A stretch of 64,000 bases of DNA from DASUPK01 sp963743575 (GTDB lineage Bacteria > Actinomycetota > Thermoleophilia > Solirubrobacterales > 70-9): NCBI GenBank assembly GCA_963743575.1, contig CAVUQC010000007.1:124001-188000 (forward strand). The letters are read 5' to 3'. How positions within the stretch are numbered: the stretch's first letter is position 1; each line of letters opens with the position of its first letter. The position numbers and the translations under genes are program-made. The notes beneath the pieces are model-generated. The model saw only the letters and a list, made by a program, of their open reading frames with translations, was not told the origin of the DNA and searched no databases. This document shows, piece after piece, positions 42,568-51,379 of this stretch.

Positions 42568-44932
42568 GCTGACAGCGCCCGAGCGGCGGCTGCAGCTCGC
42601 GCTCCGCTTCTTCACCGTCTTCTTCGTCGCCCAGGCGCTGCTGTATCCGGTGCTCGGCCTGTTCGCCTCGGCCGAGTTCCCATTCGTCGCCAACTCGTTT
42701 GCCAAGGACGGCCTGTTCGCGGTCCTCTGCTTCATCGCCGCCGGCGACGTTCGCCGCAACGGCTGGGCGACGCAGCTCGTGGTCCTCGGCCACGTCCTCA
42801 TCGTCATCGCCCTGCTGGCCATGCTCGCGTTCGGCAACCACGACAGCGTCGCCAACACCTTCGGGGCCCCGCTCGGCACCAGCCTCAGCCCGACCCTCCA
42901 GCTGCTGCTCTGGGCCGCTGCGGCGGCCGCGGTCGCGGTGATTCTGTCCCTGCTCCACCGCTCGGCGATCAAGGGCCGGTACGGCCTCCGCTACCTCTGG
43001 CCTCATCAGCACAACACGGCGATGGCGATGGCCGAGGTGCTCGTCATCGGCCCGGACGAGGTGCTCACCCCGGAGCAGGTCGCCAAGGGGATCGACGACT
43101 ACCTCTACTCCTTCACCGCCCACGAGAAGTGGAAGTCGAAGCTTGTCCTCTCGGTCCTCACGGTCTATCCGCTCTTCCGGTTCAGGCCCCCCTTCGCCTT
43201 CATGGCCCCCGAGACGCGGTTGGCGTTCATCGAGCGCTGCTTCATCGCGGACGTCGTCGAGCGCCGGCTGCCCGGGAAGCTCCGCAGGCTCGTCCAGACA
43301 CTGCTCTCCTCCACCCAGCAGCTGGCGATCATCGGCTACTACGCCGATCCCCGCAGCGCCCCATCCACCGGGTACGTGCCGTTCTCGAAGCGCAAGCGCT
43401 TCCCGAAGGCGATGAAGAAGGTCGGCGAGCTGGCGACCCTCGACGTCAACTCGCCGAACGAGGTCGACGCTGACCGCATCACCGCCGACGTTGCAATCGT
43501 CGGCAGCGGGGCAGCGGGGTCGGTGCTCGCCCACCGGCTCGCCGAGGCGGGCCGCGAGGTCGTCCTCCTCGAGGGCGGAAAGCACGTCGACCCGCGCGAC
43601 TTCACCGAGGACGAGCGCGTGCAGTTCTCCAACCTGTTCGCGGACGGCGGGCTGCAGCTCTCGACCGACACGCGCTTCCAGGTCCTGCAGGGCAAGTGCG
43701 TGGGCGGCAGCACCGTGATCAACAACGCCGTCTGTTACGACATCCCACCGCGGAGCCTCGAGCGCTGGAACGACCCCGACGGACTGGACGCCGGGATCGA
43801 CGCCGAACGCTTCGGCCAGTCCTTCGCCCGGCTGCGGGAGTGGCTCCCGGTCAATAGCCAGGAGGGCAGCAAGCGCCTCCAGAAGGGCGGCGACAAGATG
43901 GCAGCGGGCATCGAGGAGCTCGGCCTGGACGGCAACGGCGGCGTGGTCGAGGCCAACATCAAGGACTGCCTCGGCTCGGGCTACTGCAACATCGGGTGTG
44001 CCTTCGGCAAGAAGCTCTCGGCGCTCGACAACATCCTCCCCCGCGCACAGCGCGAGTTCCCCGGCGCCGTCCGGATCTTCAGCGAATGCCTCGCGGAGTC
44101 GATCCGCACCCGCGGCAAGCGGGCGACCGAGGTGCGGTGCACCCTCTCGGATGGCCGCACGCTCAGGGTTGCGGCGAAGACGGTGATCGTCGCGGGCGGA
44201 GCGCTCGCCTCGAGCCTCTTGCTGCAGCGCAGCAACCTTGGTGGCTCACGTGCGGGAACCGGGCTCTCCTTCAACGTCGGCGCTCCGCTCACCGCCGACT
44301 TCGAGGAGCAGCTCAACTCCTTCGACGGCCTCCAGATCACCCACGGCTTCCGCCCCGCCGGCGAGGACCAGCTCATCCTCGAGTCCTGGTTCAACCCGGT
44401 CGGGACCCAGGCACTGCTGATGCCAGGCTGGTTCTCGGACCACTTCCACAACATGCGCCGCTATGCGCACCTGAGTTGCATCGGGGTCGTGGTCGGGTCT
44501 CAGGCGAACGCCACCATCAAGCCCGGCTTCCGCGGAAAGGGCATGAAGCTCGACTACGAGCCCGCGGACTCGGACCTCCGGCTGCTGATCAAGGGCACCA
44601 AGCTCGCCGCGCGCATCCACTTCGCCAGCGGCGCCCTCCGGGTGATGCCGATGACCTTCCGCTCCACTTCGTACAGCACCCTGGAGGAGGTGAACGAGCT
44701 GGACGACATCGTCCGCGACAACACCGACATCGGGTTGCACACATCGCATCCGCAGGGAGGCAACGCTGTCAGCTGCGATCCCGCCAAGGGCGTCGTGGAC
44801 GAGCGCTTCCGGGTCCACGGGATGGAGAACCTCTATGTCTGCGACGCCAGCGTCTTCCCCTCCTCGGTCACGGTCAATCCGCAGCTCACGGTGATGGCGA
44901 TCGCCGACTATGCGTCGGCCGGCATCGAATAG
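42554..44932 (+). CDS. Membrane-anchored GMC-type FAD oxidoreductase
   Basis: 792 residues, GTG start overlapping the SnoaL gene. Residues about 10-140 have four hydrophobic helices, an unusual N-terminal domain for this family. The middle (about 150-310) is a helical region. The FAD domain starts DVAIVGSGAAGSVLAHRLAEAG (about 313-334), with GKCVGGSTVINN and, near the end, LHTSHPQGGNAVS (likely catalytic His) and VCDASVFPSSVTVNPQLTVMAIADY. A Cys pair in CLGSGYCNIGC may bind a metal or form a disulfide. Resembles cholesterol-oxidase-like or alcohol-type GMC enzymes; substrate unknown, probably a lipid given the membrane domain. Confidence 0.85.
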   Translation: MQAPELTAPERRLQLALRFFTVFFVAQALLYPVLGLFASAEFPFVANSFAKDGLFAVLCFIAAGDVRRNGWATQLVVLGHVLIVIALLAMLAFGNHDSVANTFGAPLGTSLSPTLQLLLWAAAAAAVAVILSLLHRSAIKGRYGLRYLWPHQHNTAMAMAEVLVIGPDEVLTPEQVAKGIDDYLYSFTAHEKWKSKLVLSVLTVYPLFRFRPPFAFMAPETRLAFIERCFIADVVERRLPGKLRRLVQTLLSSTQQLAIIGYYADPRSAPSTGYVPFSKRKRFPKAMKKVGELATLDVNSPNEVDADRITADVAIVGSGAAGSVLAHRLAEAGREVVLLEGGKHVDPRDFTEDERVQFSNLFADGGLQLSTDTRFQVLQGKCVGGSTVINNAVCYDIPPRSLERWNDPDGLDAGIDAERFGQSFARLREWLPVNSQEGSKRLQKGGDKMAAGIEELGLDGNGGVVEANIKDCLGSGYCNIGCAFGKKLSALDNILPRAQREFPGAVRIFSECLAESIRTRGKRATEVRCTLSDGRTLRVAAKTVIVAGGALASSLLLQRSNLGGSRAGTGLSFNVGAPLTADFEEQLNSFDGLQITHGFRPAGEDQLILESWFNPVGTQALLMPGWFSDHFHNMRRYAHLSCIGVVVGSQANATIKPGFRGKGMKLDYEPADSDLRLLIKGTKLAARIHFASGALRVMPMTFRSTSYSTLEEVNELDDIVRDNTDIGLHTSHPQGGNAVSCDPAKGVVDERFRVHGMENLYVCDASVFPSSVTVNPQLTVMAIADYASAGIE

Positions 44933-44946
44933 CTTCCCAGCGTCTG

Positions 44947-45345
44947 ATGGCGGTCGACCGCGTGAATCTGGTCAGGGAAGGATTCGAGGCCTGGAACTCC
45001 GAGGATCCACAGTGGGTGCTCAATCACATGAGCCCAGACGTCGAGTGGGTGGCCCCCGAGCGCGACCCTTTCCCGGGCACCTACAAGGGATTCGAGGGCG
45101 TTCAGGAGTTCTGGAACCGCTGGCGCAACGCCGTCGGCCAGCTCAAGTTCGCCGCGGAGGAGGTGATCGACGGCGGTGACCACGTCGTCGTCATCGCCTT
45201 CCGATGGGCCCGCAATGACATCACCGGGCTGCAGATCGAGGACAAGATCGCCCAGGTCTTCACCTTCAACGACGAGGACAAGTGCATCCGGGTGCAGGAG
45301 TTCTACGACCGCGGCACCGCGATGAAGGCCGCCGGGCTGGAGTAG
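44947..45345 (+). CDS. SnoaL-like (NTF2-fold) protein, copy 2
   Basis: 132 residues. Clearly paralogous to 42157-42567: VNLVREGFEAWNSEDPQWVLNHMSPDVEWVAPERDPFPGTYKGFEGVQEFWNRW and IRVQEFYDRGTAM align with it block by block (shown in parts). Separated from the GMC gene by 14 bases. The pair may form a heteromer or handle substrate and product of the oxidoreductase. Confidence 0.8.
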   Translation: MAVDRVNLVREGFEAWNSEDPQWVLNHMSPDVEWVAPERDPFPGTYKGFEGVQEFWNRWRNAVGQLKFAAEEVIDGGDHVVVIAFRWARNDITGLQIEDKIAQVFTFNDEDKCIRVQEFYDRGTAMKAAGLE

Positions 45346-45387
45346 ATGCGAGGGTGCTGGAGGCAACCCGTTTGATGGCGAAGCCGT

Positions 45388-47208
45388 CTACCAGGACCCG
45401 CCGCCGCCGCCGCCAAACCCCCCTCCACCGCCGCCGCTGAAGCCACCGCCTCCGCCACCGCTCGACGACTCGGGCGCGACCTGTGAGGAGAAGCCCGAGC
45501 CGAAGCTGTTGCCGTCGAAGGATGAACCGATGTACGCGCCGGTCAGGTAACCGCCGGCCCAGGATCCATCGGCGCTCTGCACGACGGGCTCCGGGATGCG
45601 GCCGGACTTGATCATCCGGTCGGCGGTGCCGAAGGCGACACCGTAGATCAGGATCCGCTTCCAGAGCCGCAGCGTGGCGGGAGGGTCGTCATCCAGGCGC
45701 GGGAAATCGTCGGTCCAGCGCTGGAAGGACTCCCACTTGGCAGCCCGCTCCCGGTACTCGGGCGCCAGCCGCTTCAGGCGCCGCGACGGCCAGAGGGCGA
45801 CGATCGCGACGCCCACGGCGCCGATGGCCGCTGTCACGAACCAGTGGTGCTCGATGTTGTTCTGGATCAGGCACATCGCGCCGACCAGGACACCGCCGAT
45901 CACGGCGACGAGCAGGCTGCTGGGGTTGAGGTTCCGGTCCCAGACGAGCTGTCCGGAGTCGGCCTTGTTCAGCGAGGTGGTCATGTTCTCCCAGCGGGCG
46001 CGCCAGGTCGCGCTGTGCTCGGGGATCCGGTCCTTCATCTCGCTGAGCGCCACGGTGTCGTCGCCGACCAGCTCGTCGAAGAAGGTCAGCGTGTCCTGCT
46101 CATAGGTCTCGATCTTCACCTTCGGGCGCTTTTTGGACACCGTGATCGACAGGTCGAGGTTCTCGTCGTCCGTCGTCGCGTTCTTGGTGTCGTAATAGCC
46201 GCGCTCGACGAGATCGAGCAGCGTCGCGAGGACGGTGTTGTTCGAGTCCTCGCCCTCGTGAGCCAGTCCGTAGGCCAGAGCGGGGCTGGCATCGTCGGGT
46301 GGCTCGGGGACGTACTTGGGCGTCGAGGTCGGGTGCTCCCGAGCCAGCCAGAGCATCAGCGCCAGGATCAGAAGCAGCAGGGCGGTGATCAGGGCCGCGA
46401 GCAGCTCCGCGTGGTGTGCGATGAAGCGCTTGGCCTTGTTCCAGGGCTTGTTGAAGTCGTCCGTCGCCTTCTTCTCCGCCGCGGAGATTCCGGTGAACGC
46501 CGCGCCGGAGTGCGTCTTGGCAGCCTCGACGTTGAGCCCTGGCGGCCGCGGGACGGTCACGCGGAGCTCGACGAACTGATGGGCCGGAACACCCGACGCG
46601 GTCAGGCCGGCCACCCCGGGCCCCCGAATCGTCCTGGCCTCCACCGAGCGCGGGGAGGCCCAGACCTCATACGTCTTGTTCGAGGGATCCAGCAGCGGGC
46701 TCCGCAGTTGCGCGGTCAGGTGGTCGAGGCTGAAGTCCCACTGGTCCCCCCAGACCCGGGCATTGAAGTCGAGTACGTCGTCGTAGGCGTCGACCACCTT
46801 GTCCAGCCGGTAGGTGACGACGAAGGTCCGCGTCTGGTCGCTCGCGTTGTGGTGCCAGACGATCCGCACGCCGCTGTTGTCAGGCGTCGTCGTCACCCCG
46901 AAGAGGCCCGTCCGGTCGGTGCAGCCGAAGGTGGTGCAGCCCCCGGACTGGTACACGCGGTTGCCCTCCCGGACGCCGATGCTGTTCGGGTCGATCGTCG
47001 CCCCGTTGGCCAACGGGATGTCGCGATAGGAGGCGTGGTAGGTGCCCTGGTAGTCGAAGGTCAGCCGCTCGCTGACGAGCACGCTCGCGTCGCGCGCCAG
47101 GCGGAGGGTGACATTCGCGTTGGTGACGTCCGCGCTCCCGAGCGCGGACGCCGGCAGGGCCGCGAGCGCGGCCAGTGCGACGAGCACGATGAGCCAGGCC
47201 CTGCGCAT
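45388..47208 (-). CDS. DUF2207-type predicted membrane protein with poly-Gly tail
   Basis: 606 residues from the ATG at 47208. Signal peptide (RRAWLIVLVALAALAALPASALG), then an outer beta-rich domain (about 25-260: VTLRLARDASVLVSERLTFDYQG). Membrane helices occur near 270-300 and 410-460. The cytosolic part ends in a Gly/Ser/Phe/Trp tail (SSGGGGGGFSGGGG..., ending SW). DUF2207 proteins are commonly paired with LemA, as here (the lemA stop is 7 bases before this start). Function unknown, envelope-associated. Confidence 0.8.
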   Translation of the reverse strand: MRRAWLIVLVALAALAALPASALGSADVTNANVTLRLARDASVLVSERLTFDYQGTYHASYRDIPLANGATIDPNSIGVREGNRVYQSGGCTTFGCTDRTGLFGVTTTPDNSGVRIVWHHNASDQTRTFVVTYRLDKVVDAYDDVLDFNARVWGDQWDFSLDHLTAQLRSPLLDPSNKTYEVWASPRSVEARTIRGPGVAGLTASGVPAHQFVELRVTVPRPPGLNVEAAKTHSGAAFTGISAAEKKATDDFNKPWNKAKRFIAHHAELLAALITALLLLILALMLWLAREHPTSTPKYVPEPPDDASPALAYGLAHEGEDSNNTVLATLLDLVERGYYDTKNATTDDENLDLSITVSKKRPKVKIETYEQDTLTFFDELVGDDTVALSEMKDRIPEHSATWRARWENMTTSLNKADSGQLVWDRNLNPSSLLVAVIGGVLVGAMCLIQNNIEHHWFVTAAIGAVGVAIVALWPSRRLKRLAPEYRERAAKWESFQRWTDDFPRLDDDPPATLRLWKRILIYGVAFGTADRMIKSGRIPEPVVQSADGSWAGGYLTGAYIGSSFDGNSFGSGFSSQVAPESSSGGGGGGFSGGGGGGFGGGGGGSW

Positions 47209-47215
47209 CGCGGGC

Positions 47216-47812
47216 TCAGCTCTTGGGCTGCTCCGCCGCCGCCCCCGTCGCGCCATCCTCCGAGAAGCTCACCTCCGGGGTCGCCTCCGCCTCCGTCGGC
47301 GCATCGAAGAACTGGCGCGGCTCGAAGTGGAACGCGTTCGCTACCAGGACGGCCGGAAACTGCTGGATCCCCGTGTTGTAGGTCTGGACCGTGTCGTTGT
47401 AGACGCGGCGGGTGATCTGGATCTGGTCCTCCGTGTCGGTGAGCTGCTGTTGGAGCTGCTGGAAGTTCTCGGTGGCCCGCAGCTCCGGGTACTGCTCGGC
47501 CACGACGATCAGCTTCCCGACGGCGGCCGTCAGCGCGTTTTCGGCGGCGGCCTGCGTGCCGGGAGCCTTGGCCGAAACCGCGCCGCTCCGAGCCTTGGTG
47601 ACCTCCTCGAAGGTGGACTGCTCGTGCTTCGCGTATCCCTTGACCGACTCGACCAGGTTGGGGATGAGGTCGTGGCGCCGCTGGAGCGCCGCCTCGATCT
47701 GGGCCCAGCTGTTGTCAACCGCGTTGCGGCGGCCAATCGTCCGGTTGTAGATGAACCAGAAGGCGATCAGCAGGATCACGAGGATCCCGACGATGATCAG
47801 GACGAGAGTCAA
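47216..47812 (-). CDS. lemA: LemA family protein
   Basis: 198 residues, TTG start. One N-terminal membrane helix (LVLIIVGILVILLIAFWFIY), then a long helical bundle: RNAVDNSWAQIEAALQRRHDLIPNLVESVKGYAKHE is the LemA signature. TAGGTT lies 9 bases before the start on the minus strand. Divergent from the rieske-sufB operon; the two promoters share about 60 bases. Confidence 0.88.
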   Translation of the reverse strand: MTLVLIIVGILVILLIAFWFIYNRTIGRRNAVDNSWAQIEAALQRRHDLIPNLVESVKGYAKHEQSTFEEVTKARSGAVSAKAPGTQAAAENALTAAVGKLIVVAEQYPELRATENFQQLQQQLTDTEDQIQITRRVYNDTVQTYNTGIQQFPAVLVANAFHFEPRQFFDAPTEAEATPEVSFSEDGATGAAAEQPKS

Positions 47813-47849
47813 GACAGGTGCAACCTACCGGACCGCACACCCAGCTAAA

Positions 47850-47871
47850 ATCCGACTTCACCGGTAGGATT
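47850..47871 (+). promoter_or_regulatory. Rrf2/SUF promoter-operator element, copy 2
   Basis: CCGAC (47852-47856), 8 bases, TAGGATT (47865-47871), with the same spacing as copy 1 at 37281-37302. AATCCGAC and GTAGGATT also form an 8-bp imperfect inverted repeat. The -10-like TAGGAT ends 4 bases before the GTG at 47875, so transcripts of the rieske-sufBD operon are probably leaderless and repressed by the Rrf2 protein. Confidence 0.55.
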
Positions 47872-47874
47872 AAA

Positions 47875-48207
47875 GTGACTGAAGGCACGAAACAACAAAT
47901 CGACGTCTGCGCCGCGAGCGAGCTGCCGAGCGGAGAGATGAGGCTGATCGAGGGCCCTGACGGGGCCAAGATCGGCGTCTTCAACTGCGAGGGCAACCTC
48001 TACGCGATCGAGGATCGCTGCTCGCACGACGACGGCCCGCTCGCCGAGGGCCTGTTCGACTCAGACGCCTGTACCGTGGAGTGCCCACGCCACGGGTCAT
48101 TGTTCGACCTCACGTCCGGTCGTCCCAAGACCCTCCCCGCCTACCAACCGGTCACCACCTATCCGGTCACGATCGAGGACGACACAGTCAAGCTGGAGGT
48201 TCCCTAG
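47875..48207 (+). CDS. Rieske-type [2Fe-2S] ferredoxin
   Basis: 110 residues from the GTG just after the TAGGAT box; the frame is open further left, but that part contains the promoter element. Cluster ligands C49 and H51 (DRCSHDDGPLAEG) and C70 and H73 (VECPRHGSLFDL). A Rieske protein next to sufB is a known actinobacterial arrangement; it may supply electrons for cluster assembly. Adjacent to sufB with no gap. Confidence 0.85.
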   Translation: MTEGTKQQIDVCAASELPSGEMRLIEGPDGAKIGVFNCEGNLYAIEDRCSHDDGPLAEGLFDSDACTVECPRHGSLFDLTSGRPKTLPAYQPVTTYPVTIEDDTVKLEVP

Positions 48208-49659
48208 ATGGCCACCCCCGACACCACCGTCCCAACAGAGCGCCCCGCTGAAGAGCGGGACCTCGCCGGCATCAACGCGGACTACAAGGAGAAGTTCGGA
48301 TTCCACGACCCCGAGACCGGCTACGCCTACAAGTCGCCGAAGGGCCTCTCCCGCGAGGTCGTCGAGTCGATCTCCGAGTACAAGGACGAGCCGCAGTGGA
48401 TGCGGGACTTCCGGATCAAGGCCTATGAGCACTTCGAGTCGCGTCCGACCCCACAATGGGGCGGCAACCTGAACCAGATCGACTTCGACGACATCCACTA
48501 CTTCGTCCGCGCCTCCGAGAAGAACAGCCGCGACTGGTCGGAGGTGCCGGAGGACATCAAGAACACCTTCGACCGCCTGGGGATCCCCGAGGCCGAGCGA
48601 AAGTTCCTGTCCGGCGTCGGGGCCCAGTACGAGTCGGAGGTCGTCTACCACCAGGTGAACGAGAAGCTCGAGGAGCAGGGCGTGATCTTCACCGACATGG
48701 ACACGGCCCTTCGCGAGCACGAGGACCTGGTCCGGGAGTACTGGGCGACGATCATCCCGCCCAACGACAACAAGCTGGCCGCGCTCAACTCGGCCGTCTG
48801 GTCGGGCGGCTCCTTCGTCTACGTCCCCGCCGGCGTCTCGGTCGCGATGCCGCTCCAGGCCTACTTCCGGATCAACACGGAGAACATGGGCCAGTTCGAG
48901 CGGACGCTGATCATCGCCGAGGAGGGCTCCGACGTCCACTACATCGAGGGCTGCACGGCACCGACCTATTCGACCGACTCGCTCCACTCCGCGGTGGTCG
49001 AGATCGTGGCGAAGAAGAGTGCCCGGGTTCGCTACACGACTGTCCAGAACTGGTCGCAGAACGTTTTCAACCTCGTCACCAAGCGGGCGGTCGCCCACGA
49101 GGACGCGACGATGGAGTGGGTCGACTGCAACCTCGGGTCGAAGCTGACCATGAAGTACCCGTCGATCTACCTGCTCGGCGAGCGGGCCCACGGCGAGATC
49201 CTCTCGATCGCCTTCGCCGGCGAGGGCCAGCATCAGGACGCCGGCGGCAAGATCATCCACGCCGCCCCGAAGACGACCAGCTCGATCTTCTCCAAGTCGA
49301 TCTCCAAGGACAAGGGCCGCACCAGCTACCGCGGCCTGCTCGAGATCGCCAAGGGTGCCTCCGAGTCGCGCTCGAAGGTGGTCTGCGACGCCCTGCTGCT
49401 CGATGAGGAATCGCGCTCGGACACCTATCCGACGATCCGCATCGGCGAGGACGACGTCGACGTCGGCCACGAGGCGACCGTCTCCAAGGTCGGCGAGGAG
49501 CAGATCTTCTACCTCCAGTCCCGCGGGCTGGACGAGGAAGAGGCCTCCAAGATGATCGTCAACGGCTTCATCGAGCCGATCACCAAGGAGCTCCCGATGG
49601 AGTACGCCGTCGAGCTGAACCGCCTGATTGAGCTGCAGATGGAGGGTTCGATTGGCTGA
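48208..49659 (+). CDS. sufB: Fe-S assembly scaffold SufB
   Basis: 483 residues, ATG directly after the Rieske stop. INADYKEKFGFHDPETGYAYKSPKGLSREVVESIS is the N-terminal part; ALNSAVWSGGSFVYVPAGVSVAMPLQAYFRIN, then VHYIEGCTAPTYSTDSLHSAVVEIVAKKSARVRYTTVQNWS and the C-terminal KSISKDKGRTSYRGLLEIAKGA are all SufB core blocks (quoted in parts). The conserved Cys in EGCTAP is near residue 250. Partners: SufC at 37822 and SufD next. RBS-less start. Confidence 0.95.
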   Translation: MATPDTTVPTERPAEERDLAGINADYKEKFGFHDPETGYAYKSPKGLSREVVESISEYKDEPQWMRDFRIKAYEHFESRPTPQWGGNLNQIDFDDIHYFVRASEKNSRDWSEVPEDIKNTFDRLGIPEAERKFLSGVGAQYESEVVYHQVNEKLEEQGVIFTDMDTALREHEDLVREYWATIIPPNDNKLAALNSAVWSGGSFVYVPAGVSVAMPLQAYFRINTENMGQFERTLIIAEEGSDVHYIEGCTAPTYSTDSLHSAVVEIVAKKSARVRYTTVQNWSQNVFNLVTKRAVAHEDATMEWVDCNLGSKLTMKYPSIYLLGERAHGEILSIAFAGEGQHQDAGGKIIHAAPKTTSSIFSKSISKDKGRTSYRGLLEIAKGASESRSKVVCDALLLDEESRSDTYPTIRIGEDDVDVGHEATVSKVGEEQIFYLQSRGLDEEEASKMIVNGFIEPITKELPMEYAVELNRLIELQMEGSIG

Positions 49660-50893
49660 CGCCGGCGCGGCACCGCCGCTGCCGACGCAGAAGACGCGCG
49701 GCTGGGAGTTCACGGACCTCTCCGGGCTCGACCTGGATGCCTATTCGCCGGCCCCCGAGGCCGACGGCGAAGCGCGATCTCGCGCCGACGGCGTCCTCAA
49801 CCCTCCCGAGGGCTCCGAGCACCTGGTCGTCCAGGTGGACGGCACGGTGCTCGAGGGGGCCTCAGTGGAGGTCGAGGGAGATGGGCGGCCGCACGAGCCT
49901 CTGGTCGCCTCCCTGGACGCCTCGCTCGAGCGCTTTCCGCACCTGCGGGAGATGCTCGGCGCGCTGGCGCCGAGCGACGATCCGTTCGTGGCGCGCAACG
50001 ACGGCGCCTGGAGCGGCGGCGCTTTGGTCTACGTGCCCCGCGGCAAGCGGCTTGAGGCGCCCGCGCTGATCACCGCGGTCCAGGACGCCGAGGCGGCGGC
50101 GCTCTCCTTCCGTACGTTGATCGTCCTCGAGGAGGGCGCGGAGGCCGAGGTCTGGGAACAGTGGCTGTCCACCGACTCCAATCCGGACTCGCTCTTCAAC
50201 ACCGTCACCGAGATCTGGGTCGGGCCCGGCGCCAATCTCCGATACGTCACCGCCCAGGGCCTGAGCGAGCGAAGCTGGGTCTTCGGCACGCAGCGCGCCG
50301 AGGTGGAACGGGACGCGAACTTTGACTGGGTGGCGCTCGGCTTCGGGTCCGCGCGCGGCAAGGTCCGGATGGAGACCAGGCTCGCCGGCCAGGGATCGAA
50401 CGCGCGGGTGACCGGCGCATACGCTGGAAACGGCAACCAGCACCTCGACTTCGACACGACCCAGGAGCACGCCGCGGAGAACACCACCTCGGACCTCGCC
50501 TTCCGCGGCGTCCTCGAGGAGTCGGCGACAGCCGTCTGGCGCGGCATGATCCGCGTGGATCCCGGCGCGCAGCAGACCGACGCGTTCCAGGAGAGCCGGA
50601 ACCTGCTCCTCTCCAAGCAGGCCCACGCCGACGCGATTCCCGGCCTGGAGATCGAGGCCAATGACGTTCGCTGCACCCACGCCGCCGCGGTCGCTCAGAT
50701 CGACGCCGAGCAGCTCCACTACCTCCGCTCCCACGGCCTGCCCGAGGAGGGGGCCAAGCGCCTGATCATCGAGGGCTTTCTCGAGGCGCTTGTGGAGCGG
50801 CTCGAGGCGGGTCCCGTGAGGGCCGCCGTCTCGGTCGCACTGGAACGGCGTCTCGGCGAGATCCTCGGCGAGCGCCAGGTCCAGCCCGCCTGA
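49652..50893 (+). CDS. sufD: Fe-S assembly protein SufD
   Basis: 413 residues, TTG start with GGAGGG 5 bases upstream, overlapping sufB by 8 bases. TRGWEFTDLSGLDLDAY, VLEEGAEAEVWEQWLS, GNQHLDFDTTQEHAAENTTSDLAFRGVLEESATAVWRGMIRVDPGAQQTDAFQESRNLLLS (in parts) and ATHAAAVAQID-like HAAAVAQIDAEQLHYL are SufD features. Forms SufBC2D with SufB and the distant SufC. It ends just before the palindrome of the fur-type gene. Confidence 0.93.
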   Translation: MADAGAAPPLPTQKTRGWEFTDLSGLDLDAYSPAPEADGEARSRADGVLNPPEGSEHLVVQVDGTVLEGASVEVEGDGRPHEPLVASLDASLERFPHLREMLGALAPSDDPFVARNDGAWSGGALVYVPRGKRLEAPALITAVQDAEAAALSFRTLIVLEEGAEAEVWEQWLSTDSNPDSLFNTVTEIWVGPGANLRYVTAQGLSERSWVFGTQRAEVERDANFDWVALGFGSARGKVRMETRLAGQGSNARVTGAYAGNGNQHLDFDTTQEHAAENTTSDLAFRGVLEESATAVWRGMIRVDPGAQQTDAFQESRNLLLSKQAHADAIPGLEIEANDVRCTHAAAVAQIDAEQLHYLRSHGLPEEGAKRLIIEGFLEALVERLEAGPVRAAVSVALERRLGEILGERQVQPA

Positions 50894-50898
50894 GGATA

Positions 50899-50915
50899 AT
50901 GAGAATCAATCTCAT
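50899..50915. promoter_or_regulatory. Fur/Zur-type palindrome
   Basis: ATGAGA-ATCAA-TCTCAT is a perfect 6-bp inverted repeat with a 5-base centre, similar in spacing to actinobacterial Zur boxes. It lies between sufD and the fur-type gene, whose -10-like TAGCCT is at 50924-50929. Likely autoregulation. Confidence 0.5.
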
Positions 50916-50923
50916 CTAGATGC

Positions 50924-50929
50924 TAGCCT
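50924..50929 (+). promoter_or_regulatory. -10-like TAGCCT box of the fur-type gene
   Basis: TAGCCT ends 6 bases before the GTG at 50936 with no Shine-Dalgarno. The palindrome at 50899-50915 lies just upstream, in a good position to block the promoter. Confidence 0.35.
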
Positions 50930-50935
50930 CCGCCC

Positions 50936-51379
50936 GTGGCTCACGGGTCGGCAACCGACTGGGAAAGGGCGGCGCGAACGGCGCTAAAGGATGGCGGCCA
51001 CCGAGCCGGCGGTGCTCGCGGGGCGGTGGTCTCCCTGCTTGGGCGTCACGACTGCTGCCTCTCGGCCCACGAGATCTCGCAGGAGCTCCACAACTCGGGA
51101 AGCGACGTCGGCATCGCGAGCGTCTACCGGGCACTGGAGCTGCTCCATGGCATGGGGCTGGTCCAGCGGGTTGAGTTCGGCGAGGGCGTCGCGCGGTTCG
51201 AGCGCGTCATCCCGGGCGGGGAGCATCACCACCACGCGGTCTGCGACCGATGCGGTCGCGTGACGCCGTTCGAGGACGAGCTGCTCGAGCAGCAGCTCGA
51301 GCAGCTCGCCGGGAACCTGAAGCACTCGATGAGCGGTCACGACCTGGTCATCCACGGGGAGTGTTCGCGTTGCCGTTAG
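50936..51379 (+). CDS. Fur-family metalloregulator, Zur-like
   Basis: 147 residues, GTG start. Winged helix: CLSAHEISQELHNSGSDVGIASVYRALELLHGMGLVQRVEFG. Metal ligands: HHHH (97-100) in GEHHHHAVCDRCG, Cys pairs C103/C106 and C143/C146 (structural Zn), and His/Glu further on. A ZIP transporter overlaps it, which argues for zinc rather than iron, and the palindrome resembles Zur sites. Iron (Fur) cannot be fully excluded. Confidence 0.75.
   Translation: MAHGSATDWERAARTALKDGGHRAGGARGAVVSLLGRHDCCLSAHEISQELHNSGSDVGIASVYRALELLHGMGLVQRVEFGEGVARFERVIPGGEHHHHAVCDRCGRVTPFEDELLEQQLEQLAGNLKHSMSGHDLVIHGECSRCR

Noticed and set aside
45844..47415. Long plus-strand open frame opposite the DUF2207-type and lemA genes
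   Set aside because: Antisense shadow of high-GC codon usage; the minus-strand proteins have clear domains and signal peptide.
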